Position numbers and translations under genes: made by a program
Virus record (IMG/VR): IMGVR_UViG_3300017769_000175
Location: 1 to 20,117 of that record
Source: a virus
Reading direction: 5' to 3' (one strand)
DNA length: 20,117 bases
The notes under the pieces: model-generated
The model's input: the letters and a program-made list of their open reading frames with translations, nothing else
Told to the model about the DNA's origin: nothing
Databases searched by the model: none
Shown: positions 8,223 to 15,635 of the stretch, in pieces
Position numbering within the stretch: the stretch's first letter is position 1
Layout: every line of letters starts with the position of its first letter

Positions 8223-8864
8223 TTATTTCTCCGCTGCTGTATTCTGCCGCAAATAGACAGACTTGGTTTGTAATGGCCCTGTGCCGTAATGTGAACGCTC
8301 CTCGTCCATACGAACCTCATTTATAGCACGAGTGAACTTTTCGTCATACTGTGCTGCTCTTGTCTCATCTAGCAGGTAAACATATGCCTCAGTCAAAGCA
8401 CCATAAAGGTAAATGTCAGGAGACCTAAAAAACAAGACAGGTGTGCTGACAGCCGAAAGCGTATCTACATTGCCAATATAAAGGATTTCTGCTGTATAAG
8501 CAGAATCAGGCACAGGACGTAGTTTCATCTCTTTGCCAACAATACTGTAACCAAGCGGCTTACCAAATCCGTTGCTTGAATACTGAGTATCCAAACCTGT
8601 CGGTGACGCATATTGAAGCACCGTCAAGGGGCTAGTAAGTAGCTTAACCTCACGAACCTCACGCAAATCTGTCGGCAATGCTATGTACTCATCTCCAGCA
8701 GTCAGTGCTGCTTGCACACGTTTTTCTTGCTCACGAGTTTCTAGCTCACGATTAATACGAGCTTCGGCAAGCTGAATGAAATCAGGAATCTGAGCCGTTA
8801 AATCGCTACGAGCTAAGAAGTTTGCGATTGCGGTTTGCAGGTCTGCGTAAGATGCTATAGCCAT
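8223..8864 (-). CDS. Phage head-tail adaptor protein, 213 aa
   Basis: The N-terminus (MAIASYADLQTAIANFLARS, then IPDFIQLAEARINRELETRE) is the helical bundle characteristic of phage adaptor proteins (SU10/P22 gp4/T7 gp11-type roles), which form a ring under the portal and begin the tail. A central beta part (EYIALPTDLREVREVKLL) and the C-terminal helices with DIYLYGALTEAYVYLLDETR and AAQYDEKFTRAINEVRMDEE agree with that fold and with the usual length of roughly 200 residues. The ATG overlaps the upstream stop by one base (TAATG), so translation is probably by re-initiation. The position two genes after the capsid gene is standard for connectors. Confidence 0.8.
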   Translation of the reverse strand: MAIASYADLQTAIANFLARSDLTAQIPDFIQLAEARINRELETREQEKRVQAALTAGDEYIALPTDLREVREVKLLTSPLTVLQYASPTGLDTQYSSNGFGKPLGYSIVGKEMKLRPVPDSAYTAEILYIGNVDTLSAVSTPVLFFRSPDIYLYGALTEAYVYLLDETRAAQYDEKFTRAINEVRMDEERSHYGTGPLQTKSVYLRQNTAAEK

Positions 8865-9184
8865 TAAATGTTACCGCCGCCAGTTCTGAAGTCTCGGTTC
8901 TCGCTGTTGTTCAGCCAAGCCTTCCAAGCCTTCGGGTTTTCGCTAGGCTTACCCAGCGTCTTCAGTAGGTGATGATACACTACATTGGGTATTTCTGCTA
9001 TATGCTGAACGTGCTTCTGAGTGCCGGTAAGCTGCCCCTGACGCCAATCATCAGCCATCTGTTTGTTCAGCTTCATAAGCGTGTCAAAGTTCTGCGTGTT
9101 CTCAATAAAGGTAGAGCCATCAGAATCCTGGCGCATATAAGTCTGCTTACCAGTAGCTTTATCGGATGTAAGTAATCTTTTCAT
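8864..9184 (-). CDS. Small conserved phage protein between capsid and adaptor genes, 106 aa
   Basis: The protein begins MKRLLTSDKATGKQTYMRQD. A helical centre contains QHVQHIAEIPN-like sequence (KHVQHIAEIPNVVYHHLLKT), and it ends in WKAWLNNSENRDFRTGGG plus NI. The pattern VQHIAxIPNxV, then W-x-x-WLN-x-x-x-x-RDFRTGGGxI, is one I recall from many podophage proteins in exactly this place, without a demonstrated function. It is hydrophilic with no membrane segment or signal peptide and is likely a minor virion or assembly protein. A ribosome site AGGGG lies about 7 bp upstream, just past the hairpin that follows the capsid gene. Confidence 0.65.
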   Translation of the reverse strand: MKRLLTSDKATGKQTYMRQDSDGSTFIENTQNFDTLMKLNKQMADDWRQGQLTGTQKHVQHIAEIPNVVYHHLLKTLGKPSENPKAWKAWLNNSENRDFRTGGGNI

Positions 9185-9203
9185 TTTAACCCCTAATGGA
9201 AAG

Positions 9204-9228
9204 AGAGGGCGGTAAACCCGCCCCCTCT
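9204..9228 (-). terminator. GC-rich hairpin after the capsid gene (possible attenuator/terminator)
   Basis: A stem GGGCGG/CCGCCC with a 5-base loop is extended by AGA/TCT across a two-base bulge, giving 9 pairs in a 51-base gap. On the minus strand it is followed only by CTCTTTCC, a poor uridine run. It could be a leaky terminator, or a structure that sets the 3' end or stability of the abundant capsid message. On the plus strand it is followed by ATTTTACTT, but no plus-strand gene precedes it. Confidence 0.45.
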
Positions 9229-9235
9229 ATTTTAC

Positions 9236-10186
9236 TTAGGAACCTGACAGGTCGAAGATGCCAGCGTGTGCCTTTGGAGCTTGTACTTTCAAAGCCCACT
9301 CAGTCACAATCTGGAACTTCTCTGCGTCACCTGTTGCCGCAATTTCGTTCTCTGCAAAGTTGCGACCATTGATGGTGCAAAGAGAAGCGAAGTCTGGGTC
9401 AATCAAGAACGCACGGTCATTGCCCATAAAGCGTGATGGAGCAACTTCGATGGTGCCAAAGTCAGTCAAAAAGACTGATGTTGAACCAACGTAGGTTACT
9501 TCTTTCGCCTGAGTCATATTCACTTGGTTGTTTACCAAGTTTGAAGCTGAAGTCAGGTCAGAGAAGTTTGCACGGTTTGTTGCTGAACAAACCATCATCT
9601 TTGGGTTGCCACCGTCTGTCCAAGCGTCCTGCATCGCGTCTTCGATGAGGGCGAGTGAAAGCGCACGGTCATCACCACCTGTGATGGTGTCTGTGCCATC
9701 ACCTGTGCCAAAAGCACCGGCTGTTGCACCAACTGAACCGTTTGTCATCCAGCAAGAAAGTGATGCTGACTTACGAGGGTCTGAGCCAGAACGAGCAACG
9801 TCTGTGTCACCGATTGATTTTTCGATGTCACGGCGAAGTTCCAATGATTTCAGTACCTTCTGGTATGCCAGTTCACGGTCACGGCCAGCTTTTTCGACTG
9901 CATCAAGTGTCTTTGATACAGCGACTGCTGCTACTGAAATCTGGTGGTAGTTGCCCAGACGAGTAGTAGCTGTGGGTGTGCCTATGCTGGCGTCTGCGCC
10001 TTCATTGACGTAGTTGGTGGCTGATGCGGCAGCCAATTCTTGAACCTGCCACTCAGTAAAGATACCGTTTGAGGTCTCTTTCTTGAGTGCGGAAAAGATT
10101 GGTGTCTCATCTGGGTCGATGCGATAAATCACATCTGCGAGTTGTTCTTTCTCGCCTACTGCGAGAGTGGTTGTGAATGTGGCCAT
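9236..10186 (-). CDS. Major capsid protein, SU10-type HK97 fold, 316 aa
   Basis: The sequence starts MATFTTTLAVGEKEQLADVI and continues YRIDPDETPIFSALKKETSN, the N-arm and first strand of the SU10-type major head proteins. These have a recognisable DETPxFSxL motif and a TEWQxxEL-like strand (here FTEWQVQEL). Later pieces are a helix with RRDIEKSIG, a central helix ALSLALIEDAMQDAWTDGGN, TEWALKVQAPKAHAGIFDLS near the end, and NRAFLIDPDFASL-like beta sequence. The length is within the usual range. The strongest ribosome site in the operon (AAGGAG, about 9 bp) precedes it, in keeping with high expression. The scaffold gene lies directly upstream and a hairpin directly downstream. No cleavage of a scaffold-like N-terminal domain is evident. 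Confidence 0.85.
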   Translation of the reverse strand: MATFTTTLAVGEKEQLADVIYRIDPDETPIFSALKKETSNGIFTEWQVQELAAASATNYVNEGADASIGTPTATTRLGNYHQISVAAVAVSKTLDAVEKAGRDRELAYQKVLKSLELRRDIEKSIGDTDVARSGSDPRKSASLSCWMTNGSVGATAGAFGTGDGTDTITGGDDRALSLALIEDAMQDAWTDGGNPKMMVCSATNRANFSDLTSASNLVNNQVNMTQAKEVTYVGSTSVFLTDFGTIEVAPSRFMGNDRAFLIDPDFASLCTINGRNFAENEIAATGDAEKFQIVTEWALKVQAPKAHAGIFDLSGS

Positions 10187-10200
10187 TTTGAAAACTCCTT

Positions 10201-11217
10201 CTAAGTTTTGTTGCCCATCAAGTATGATACGGCTGCATCTACTGAACGCTCTTTATTGAGCCTTCCCATAGCTTGCTGCCGCGAACGACTAGCAGCTTGT
10301 TTCTTAGACCGTGGCTGACCAGCTTTAGCCATTTTAGGAGCTTGCTTTGTGCGTTTTTTAGCATTGGGTTTCTTCTTCTGAAGATTATCCCACTGCATCG
10401 CCTTGTAAAGAAGTTCTACTGCACGAGCATCTGTTGCCTGTGCTACTTCTTGCTCACTGAAGCCAACGCTACGAGCATAGTTAATAACATTAACACGCTC
10501 TGTATCTCTGCGTTCATCATCCCGCCAAGCAGGAATACGCTCCAGCATTTCAGACCTTTGAGCGGCGAGATGTTTCTTCAACGCCTCTTCTTGCTCTGCG
10601 GCCTGTTGTTGAGCGACTGCCTGTCGCTCTTGCTCCACTCTTGCGAGGTTAGTCATACGGCTGTCGTACTCTGCTCTAATTGCGTTGTACTCTTCCGCTG
10701 TAACCTCTTTTGCTAATGAGACCCAATCAGGTTCCTGTGGAATTGTCTGACTAATCTGCTGTGCCACAACCTCAAGTTGCTGTGCGTAGTAATCACGAGC
10801 CTGCTTTGCTTCTGCTGCTTCTTTTTCAGCAGCTTTACGCATTTCAGCAGCCTCTTGGCTACGCTTGGTAAAAGCCTTTTGCCTCTGATAACCTTGTAGG
10901 GCTTCGTCCAGGCTGACCTCTAGTTCTTCGCCGTCTACTTTGACTTTGTAGAACTGTTCTTGAGGTTCCTCTTCGTCATCCTCGTAGTCATCGTCTTCAT
11001 CAGACTCATCGACATCATCAACATCATCCTCGTCATCTTCGTAGGATTCAGCCTCTGGCTGAGTATCCTCTTCCGTGATTTCGGCCTCTGTCTCCATCGG
11101 CTCGGAAGCTTCTGCTTCCTGTCGCTCTTCTTCAACCTTGTCCGGCTCGGGGGTCGTTAGAAGGCTAATTGCATCATTTACTGAAAAATTGCCGGTTCCT
11201 TGCGGATTGTCGGACAT
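10201..11217 (-). CDS. Capsid scaffolding protein, 338 aa
   Basis: The protein is strongly polarised. Residues 24-85 are extremely acidic (a run of Asp and Glu around 59-85). Residues about 88-105 hold the beta segment YKVKVDGEELEVSLDEALQG. Residues 105-245 are a long charged coiled coil rich in Ala, Glu and Gln. The last 60 residues are very basic (KKKPNAKKRTKQAPKMAK). Podophage scaffolds commonly share the VKVDGEExEVxLDExLxGY segment, the coiled coil and the basic capsid-binding tail. It sits immediately before the major capsid gene, with AAGGAAG about 7 bp from its ATG. It would guide procapsid assembly and then leave or be digested. No protease domain is visible. Confidence 0.8.
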   Translation of the reverse strand: MSDNPQGTGNFSVNDAISLLTTPEPDKVEEERQEAEASEPMETEAEITEEDTQPEAESYEDDEDDVDDVDESDEDDDYEDDEEEPQEQFYKVKVDGEELEVSLDEALQGYQRQKAFTKRSQEAAEMRKAAEKEAAEAKQARDYYAQQLEVVAQQISQTIPQEPDWVSLAKEVTAEEYNAIRAEYDSRMTNLARVEQERQAVAQQQAAEQEEALKKHLAAQRSEMLERIPAWRDDERRDTERVNVINYARSVGFSEQEVAQATDARAVELLYKAMQWDNLQKKKPNAKKRTKQAPKMAKAGQPRSKKQAASRSRQQAMGRLNKERSVDAAVSYLMGNKT

Positions 11218-11219
11218 AA

Positions 11220-11507
11220 TTACTTCCTTTTCTCAAATTGTTGACGATTATGCAACTCTTGTAGAGTCGCCTTTGCCATTTTTCCATCCTCGACTACTTT
11301 GTGTATGTAGCCTTTCAATGCTTCTAAGTTCTGGCAAAGCATATACAAACGCTCTCGTGCGTCCGTGTCTTTCAATGCGCTTTGCTTCCACGCTTGCGTA
11401 AATTCGTTTTCTAAATACTCAAAGCTCTCAATGAATATTTCGTTCCTAAGTACAGCTTCGGCTTTGTCAGCACGAGCCATATCTTCTCTAGCCTTACCTT
11501 CGTTCAT
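11220..11507 (-). CDS. Small helical conserved protein next to the scaffold gene, 95 aa
   Basis: The protein is almost entirely helical and charged (MNEGKAREDMARADKAEAVL; NEFTQAWKQSALKDTDARER). The motif AW-x-x-(S/T)-x-x-x-DxxARERLYxLxQ followed by LEALKGYIHKVVEDGKMA marks a family I recall between portal and scaffold genes in many phages, of unknown function. It might be a head-assembly chaperone or a minor capsid protein; nothing proves either. Its ATG overlaps the preceding stop in ATGA without a good ribosome site, so it depends on translation of the gene before it. The stop is 2 bases before the scaffold ATG. Confidence 0.65.
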   Translation of the reverse strand: MNEGKAREDMARADKAEAVLRNEIFIESFEYLENEFTQAWKQSALKDTDARERLYMLCQNLEALKGYIHKVVEDGKMAKATLQELHNRQQFEKRK

Positions 11508-12628
11508 CCTAGTAGCGTAAACCCTTCTCGGTCATATGGGTCTTGAAATATGCCAAACTGTGTACCAGTGCCACGGCGAAATGCCAAGTTAGCTGCGTCA
11601 AAGTCTTGTGACGGTATTCCATACTGCTCCGAAAACTCAGGCAATCCAGTTGGAGCTACATCAAGCAAACCCATCCGTGCATATGTGCCAGGAGCAAATG
11701 TATTACCAGTGCCGCCAATTCCACCTACGCCAGATACGCCGCCTGTGTCAAGGCGACAAGCCTGCAAGTCGGGGTCAAACATATAGCCTTCGTCACACTG
11801 TCCAGTAACAGGGTTTACTGGCTTTACATCTTCAATATCTCCAAAACCGCTTTCGCCGCCGCCAGCGTCATAACCTGTGCCTTCGACACCCTCAACAGGC
11901 ATACCTGTGTAAACTTCACCAAACCCAAATGGGCCTTCGTTGAATACGCCAGCAATATTTCCTGCTGCATCAAAAACAGGTCTTCCACCTGCGGATATGC
12001 CTTTACCAATTTGTCCTAATGTAAATTGACCAACGGCTCCAAGACCCTTTCCTAAAAGGCTGGGAATGCCATAGCCAGACTGAGCCTGCTGCATACGTTC
12101 CTGCAATTGCTCGTTAATTAAATTATGTATCTGGGCATTTACATAAGGAACAGAGGTAAGTTGGTTTGCGCCTTGATTACCAGCCCTTGTTAACTGACTA
12201 ACAATATCAGCTTGGACTTGCTGCGCCCTATCTGAGCCACCGCCTGTGCCTAGCTCGTTATACGCTTGAGTTTCTGTCTTTCCAGCAAACTCAGGTGTGC
12301 CAAACTGAGCCTGAGACTGACCGGGCGACATTCCTAAATCGTTATAACTTTTGCCGCCGCCGCTAGTGCTGCCACCGTCATTTCCACCGTCGTTGCCGCC
12401 ATTAGATGGGCTGGTGTCATCAGGCCCCATACTAAAATCGCCCGCGCCAGCCTCATCATCATCCGTAAAAAACGCAGGAATACCCATAGGGCCAGCTTTA
12501 CCAGCACCGCCGTTGTCCATAAGCATCTGCGCTTCTTCGGGCGTAATGTAGGCTAGTAAATGGTCTTGCCCACGAATTTCTACGCGCCGTGGTGGATTCT
12601 GGTCTTGCATCTTCTTACGTTTAGCCAT
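11504..12628 (-). CDS. Gly-rich conserved protein of unknown function, 374 aa
   Basis: The N-terminus MAKRKKMQDQNPPRRVEIRG is followed by DHLLAYITPEEAQMLMDNGG and GPMGIPAFF, an opening I recall from proteins of marine phages directly after the portal gene. Residues about 60-100 form a Gly/Asn/Asp/Ser-rich linker. Glycine-rich hydrophobic segments occur around 190-230 (GIPSLLGKGLGAVGQFTLGQ). Residues 278-291 form a small Cys module, CDEGYMFDPDLQAC, preceded by NPVTGQ. The C-terminal 80 residues are low in charge. I cannot assign a function; position suggests a virion or head-assembly protein. GAGGGTG about 7 bp upstream serves as ribosome site. Confidence 0.7.
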   Translation of the reverse strand: MAKRKKMQDQNPPRRVEIRGQDHLLAYITPEEAQMLMDNGGAGKAGPMGIPAFFTDDDEAGAGDFSMGPDDTSPSNGGNDGGNDGGSTSGGGKSYNDLGMSPGQSQAQFGTPEFAGKTETQAYNELGTGGGSDRAQQVQADIVSQLTRAGNQGANQLTSVPYVNAQIHNLINEQLQERMQQAQSGYGIPSLLGKGLGAVGQFTLGQIGKGISAGGRPVFDAAGNIAGVFNEGPFGFGEVYTGMPVEGVEGTGYDAGGGESGFGDIEDVKPVNPVTGQCDEGYMFDPDLQACRLDTGGVSGVGGIGGTGNTFAPGTYARMGLLDVAPTGLPEFSEQYGIPSQDFDAANLAFRRGTGTQFGIFQDPYDREGFTLLG

Positions 12629-12630
12629 CG

Positions 12631-14697
12631 TTACACCCTCGGCAAGTTAGTAGAAATCTGTGAATCTGTTACAGCCTTAGCCACGCGAAGCTCTGCTTCT
12701 GCTTGCAACTCTTGACGGCGTAGCTCCATTTCCATCTGCATCTTTTCGCGGTCAAGCATAAGCTGCTGTTCCATCTTCTCGCGTTGCAGCGCAATGTTCG
12801 CCTCAGCCTTCTGCTGCTCAAGAGCCTGTGCTGCCTGTGCTTTTTGCTGCTCAAGCTGCATAAGCTGCTGCATTTGCATTTGCTCTGGAGACATCTGTGG
12901 CGGCTGTTGAGCCTGCTGCTGCTGCATCATTTGTATCTGTTGTGGTGCATTAAAGAACTGGTCTGCATCCTTAAAGCCGCCAATCTCAGCAATGCTGCGA
13001 AGTGTATTAACGTACTGAGACATTGTAACAACGGGATTGTTTGGCCCTAACTGCTGCAAGATTTGCTCTTGTTTACCAGCAATCTGCGTCAGGAAAGCAA
13101 TCTTCTGCTCATCATCAGCCGTGCCAAGCCCAACCTGCACAACAACATCAAACTCGCTAGTCCATTCACGCGGGTCAATTGGCACAAAGTCATTACGCAG
13201 ACGCACGATACGCGGCTTGTTGTCGTACTTGGTGACTAGATGCAGAATGCCACGGAACAAATCCTTAACACCTGTCTCAGCCATTGTACGAGCATAGCTC
13301 TCTAACTTGACCTGTGCGCCTCTGACAGTCGCGCTAATGGCACTGGCTGTCGTAGACTGTAACGCATTTGCATCCAAACCCTGTGATGCCTTGCTCATAC
13401 CTGTGCGCTGTTCTTTTACGTTGTCCAGATAATCCATCAAAGGCCGGATTTCACCACCAACAGCAGTGCCTTGAATGGCCTGCACCATACCTGGCTGACG
13501 AGCGCGAATAATACCGCCAGCAGTACCTTCAAGCAAATCATCCAGATTCACCTGACCCTCAACAGCAACCATTCGTGGCAGAGTGCTTGTGTATACGCTG
13601 TCGAGGTACTGTCGCATCAGAGTAGACTTGATGACCTGTAAGTCCTCAGTCATATCATAGATGCTGCGTCCAATAAGGCGGTGTGGCATCAAAATCGGGC
13701 TAACAACGGCAAATGGAACGTGGTCAAACGGCTCGTTATGCAGGATGTGCGCTGCACCATCACCAATGGCACAAATACGGCGGCGTTCTGCAATACCGTC
13801 ACCATCAAAGTCCACATTCATAATGCACTCATAGTACACGACCTCACGCAATGTGGGGTCTGCTGCATCAGTGCCTGTTGTAGCCTCTAGGTCTTGGAAA
13901 CGATTGGTACGCTCTTGGTCTACGTCTAAGTCTGAAGTACCGGCGTGTGCCTCAATTTCATCTCTGTCGTAGCCCATTGCCACTAGGTCAGAAACTGTCA
14001 TTGTTGTGCGGTGCGCTACAAAATACGCTTCTTCTAGGCTAGTAGCCCTGCGATTTACCAGAAACTCCTCTGGCGGTACGTTTATGACTTTAATCTTGCC
14101 CTTGCGCTCTGTGACACGGACTGACAAGTCATAATTACTTTCAAGAGGAACCACCGTTCCATCTTCTTCCATATACGAGTTAATGACGGTTTCTTGCTGC
14201 TCAACCACATCAATATCTGGGTTAGACAAGAGTGCAGCCAGTTCATTCTCATCAAGTCCGTTATATTCTTCTTCAGTGACATTCTCTTCTTCCTCATAGA
14301 AATACTTTACAACGCCAAGACGGAATAACAACGCATCTTTGAACCAGTTATATAGAATTTTGTAGCCTTCATTATCGTGGTTGATAATGTAATTTACATA
14401 GTCACTAACCTGTTCAGCACGTTCTACATCCTCTGCGGTGCGTGGGCTAAAGCGCACATACTTGTCGTTTGCTGTAAACACACGCATCAGGTTTGGCATA
14501 ATAGCCTCAACCGTATCTGCTACCTCTGTGGTGACAACTGATGACCGGCCTTGAACCTCGTTTCCAAATGGCTCACCAAGGTAGAAATCCATTGCACGAA
14601 TGCGGTCTTGAGAAAATTCACTGTCGAAATGATTAAGAGCATCTGTTACTTCCGAAGAAACAATGCTGTTAAGCTGATACTCATCCATTTTTGGCAT
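12631..14697 (-). CDS. Portal protein, P22/SU10-like, 688 aa
   Basis: The portal forms the dodecameric ring through which DNA enters and leaves the head. I place the start at the ATG at 14697, where AAGGAA stands 7 bases upstream. An ATG ten codons earlier at 14727 has no such site. Recognisable pieces are MDFYLGEPFGNEVQGRSSVV, then VVTTEVADTVEAIMPNLMRV; a wing with RVTERKGKIKVINVPPEEFL; FDHVPFAVVSPILMPHRLIG and RSIYDMTEDLQVIKSTLMRQ; and the crown-side QGLDANALQSTTASAISATV. The last 110 residues are a Gln/Met/Glu coiled coil, the barrel seen in long P22-type portals. The stop is 2 bases before the next ATG. The start overlaps the preceding small gene by 17 bases. Confidence 0.9.
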   Translation of the reverse strand: MPKMDEYQLNSIVSSEVTDALNHFDSEFSQDRIRAMDFYLGEPFGNEVQGRSSVVTTEVADTVEAIMPNLMRVFTANDKYVRFSPRTAEDVERAEQVSDYVNYIINHDNEGYKILYNWFKDALLFRLGVVKYFYEEEENVTEEEYNGLDENELAALLSNPDIDVVEQQETVINSYMEEDGTVVPLESNYDLSVRVTERKGKIKVINVPPEEFLVNRRATSLEEAYFVAHRTTMTVSDLVAMGYDRDEIEAHAGTSDLDVDQERTNRFQDLEATTGTDAADPTLREVVYYECIMNVDFDGDGIAERRRICAIGDGAAHILHNEPFDHVPFAVVSPILMPHRLIGRSIYDMTEDLQVIKSTLMRQYLDSVYTSTLPRMVAVEGQVNLDDLLEGTAGGIIRARQPGMVQAIQGTAVGGEIRPLMDYLDNVKEQRTGMSKASQGLDANALQSTTASAISATVRGAQVKLESYARTMAETGVKDLFRGILHLVTKYDNKPRIVRLRNDFVPIDPREWTSEFDVVVQVGLGTADDEQKIAFLTQIAGKQEQILQQLGPNNPVVTMSQYVNTLRSIAEIGGFKDADQFFNAPQQIQMMQQQQAQQPPQMSPEQMQMQQLMQLEQQKAQAAQALEQQKAEANIALQREKMEQQLMLDREKMQMEMELRRQELQAEAELRVAKAVTDSQISTNLPRV

Positions 14698-14914
14698 TTG
14701 ATTTTTCCTTCGGCTTGGTTTGCCCATACATACAGCATCCAGAGCTTTTGCACATCTTCTTTGCTACGCAGCCCTTGCAAGTATCAAAACTTGGCAACGC
14801 TTCTACTTTCGCAGATGCAGAAACGGAAGCCTTAGCTATTGCTTGAGCTTCCTTACTTAGTTCTACTGGCCTGGGGCGTTGCACAGGCGGCCTTCTCATA
14901 ACTCTGGTAAACAT
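14681..14914 (-). CDS. Small cysteine-cluster protein upstream of portal, 77 aa
   Basis: The N-terminus is basic and Pro-rich (MFTRVMRRPPVQRPRPVELS), followed by an Ala/Ser/Lys helix. The cysteine cluster DTCKGCVAKKMCKSSGCC has Cys at 46, 49, 55, 60 and 61 (C-x2-C-x5-C-x4-C-C). This could bind zinc, but no family is recognised. It ends with a Lys/Asn/Glu tail. The ATG shares its A with the last base of the preceding stop (TAATG), so it is probably read by re-initiation. The stop lies within the start region of the portal gene. The presence of overlaps on both sides supports it as a real gene despite its size. Confidence 0.6.
   Translation of the reverse strand: MFTRVMRRPPVQRPRPVELSKEAQAIAKASVSASAKVEALPSFDTCKGCVAKKMCKSSGCCMYGQTKPKEKSNAKNG
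14705..14710 (-). promoter_or_regulatory. Ribosome binding site that decides the portal start
   Basis: AAGGAA on the minus strand ends 7 bases before the ATG at 14697. It lies inside the codons of the longer frame from 14727, which itself has only weak purine-rich sequence upstream. This favours the shorter, 688-residue portal. Confidence 0.6.
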
Positions 14915-15060
14915 TACTTATCGCTTGCGTAGTTTCCTGTCATTACCATCTTACCGTTTTTAACGGTATATGGAGACTTTGATGCAGCTTCGCGCCTGTC
15001 ACCAATCTTAGGCTTTGGCATTGGAATGGGTGTGCCTTTAGGTGTCTTGCCGTAGTTCAT
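14914..15060 (-). CDS. Small basic protein, 48 aa
   Basis: The translation runs MNYGKTPKGTPIPMPKPKIG, then DRREAASKSPYTVKNGKMVM and TGNYASDK. It is Lys/Pro-rich, has no hydrophobic core and may be disordered. Its ATG overlaps the stop of the gene before it in ATGA, and its own stop overlaps the next ATG in TAATG, so the frame is held at both ends by coupling signals. No family is recognised with confidence. It belongs to the tiny-gene cassette between TerL and portal. Confidence 0.6.
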   Translation of the reverse strand: MNYGKTPKGTPIPMPKPKIGDRREAASKSPYTVKNGKMVMTGNYASDK

Positions 15061-15245
15061 TTCTTTGCCGCTTTCTTTTTGGATGTCTTTTTAAGGATTC
15101 CTGTCATACCAATTCCTGTGCTTGTCATAACCGGCACAGACTCTGGTTCCTGCATAATAACAGGCTTTGCATCCTTTTTATAGGCTATACAACGTGCCTG
15201 TGCTTGACACCGGCTAGGATACGGACATTTATAACAGATACTCAT
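15057..15245 (-). CDS. Small four-cysteine protein, 62 aa
   Basis: I start it at the ATG at 15245, preceded by AAAGGAA about 7 bases upstream, rather than at the in-frame GTG 7 codons earlier. The N-terminus MSICYKCPYPSRCQAQARC has Cys at residues 4, 7, 13 and 19 (C-x2-C-x5-C-x5-C), a possible zinc or iron-sulfur knuckle. The middle is neutral and the C-terminus is a Lys-rich tail (GILKKTSKKKAAKK) that could touch nucleic acid. The stop overlaps the following ATG in ATGA. The family is unknown to me. Confidence 0.6.
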   Translation of the reverse strand: MSICYKCPYPSRCQAQARCIAYKKDAKPVIMQEPESVPVMTSTGIGMTGILKKTSKKKAAKK

Positions 15246-15246
15246 A

Positions 15247-15465
15247 CTATTTCCTTTTCTTGCCACTAGCCGTTACCGACCAGTTCACGCGTTGTGGGCC
15301 TGTCTTCTTCTTGGCCTCTTGCTTGCTAATACGGCCTGCAACACTTGCTGGCCTACAAGCAGGGTAAGCACGTTTCTCGCCTTTCTTGCGGCCACACGGC
15401 TTTCCTGTGTTTACGTCAACCCACTTGTCTTTGAACCATTTACCTAGTCCGGCTTGTGCTGGCAT
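15247..15465 (-). CDS. Small basic protein with WVDVNTGKPCGR motif, 72 aa
   Basis: The frame is open for 20 more codons upstream, but the ATG at 15465 overlaps the stop of the preceding gene in TAATG and has GGGGAAAG about 8 bases upstream, so I start there. The protein begins MPAQAGLGKWFKDKWVDVNT and continues GKPCGRKKGEKRAYPACRPA. It has a two-Cys core and a Lys/Arg-rich tail. From memory this WFKxKWVD...PCGR...YPxCRP pattern is widespread in marine phages (I associate it with DUF5872, not checked). A nucleic-acid-binding role is possible from the charge, but unproven. Confidence 0.65.
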   Translation of the reverse strand: MPAQAGLGKWFKDKWVDVNTGKPCGRKKGEKRAYPACRPASVAGRISKQEAKKKTGPQRVNWSVTASGKKRK

Positions 15466-15635
15466 TACGCTTTCCCCACACGATTGTCTGAGCCGCCCCA
15501 CTTGCCACCCTTCTCCTTGTACCACTTAGCAGCATAGGCGTTAGCGTAAGCAGAAGGATAAACCTTGTACTTACGCTTCGCCGCTGCTTTGGCTCGTGAC
15601 CAAAGCGCAGGGTCTTTTGGCTTACTTGCCGCCAC
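15465..15635 (-). CDS. Small basic protein with VYPSAYANAYAAKWY motif, 56 aa, GTG start
   Basis: The translation from the GTG at 15635 is MAASKPKDPALWSRAKAAAK, RKYKVYPSAYANAYAAKWYK and EKGGKWGGSDNRVGKA. The K-(V)YPSAYANxxAAKWYKxKGG sequence is one I have seen repeatedly in small proteins of marine and cyanobacterial phages, with no proven function. There is no in-frame ATG upstream before a stop, so the GTG start is likely despite a weak ribosome site. The stop overlaps the next ATG (TAATG). A different frame over the same bases (15440-15637) has no such family resemblance. Confidence 0.7.
   Translation of the reverse strand: MAASKPKDPALWSRAKAAAKRKYKVYPSAYANAYAAKWYKEKGGKWGGSDNRVGKA

Noticed and set aside
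9528-9950. 140-codon plus-strand frame antisense to the capsid gene
   Set aside because: The capsid frame explains the region fully, and the antisense product is Ser/Pro/Ala-rich without motif.
10273-10716. 147-codon plus-strand frame antisense to the scaffold gene
   Set aside because: Its Leu/Phe/Cys/Ser-rich composition is what the opposite strand of a Lys/Glu/Gln/Ala coiled coil gives; there is no plus-strand context.
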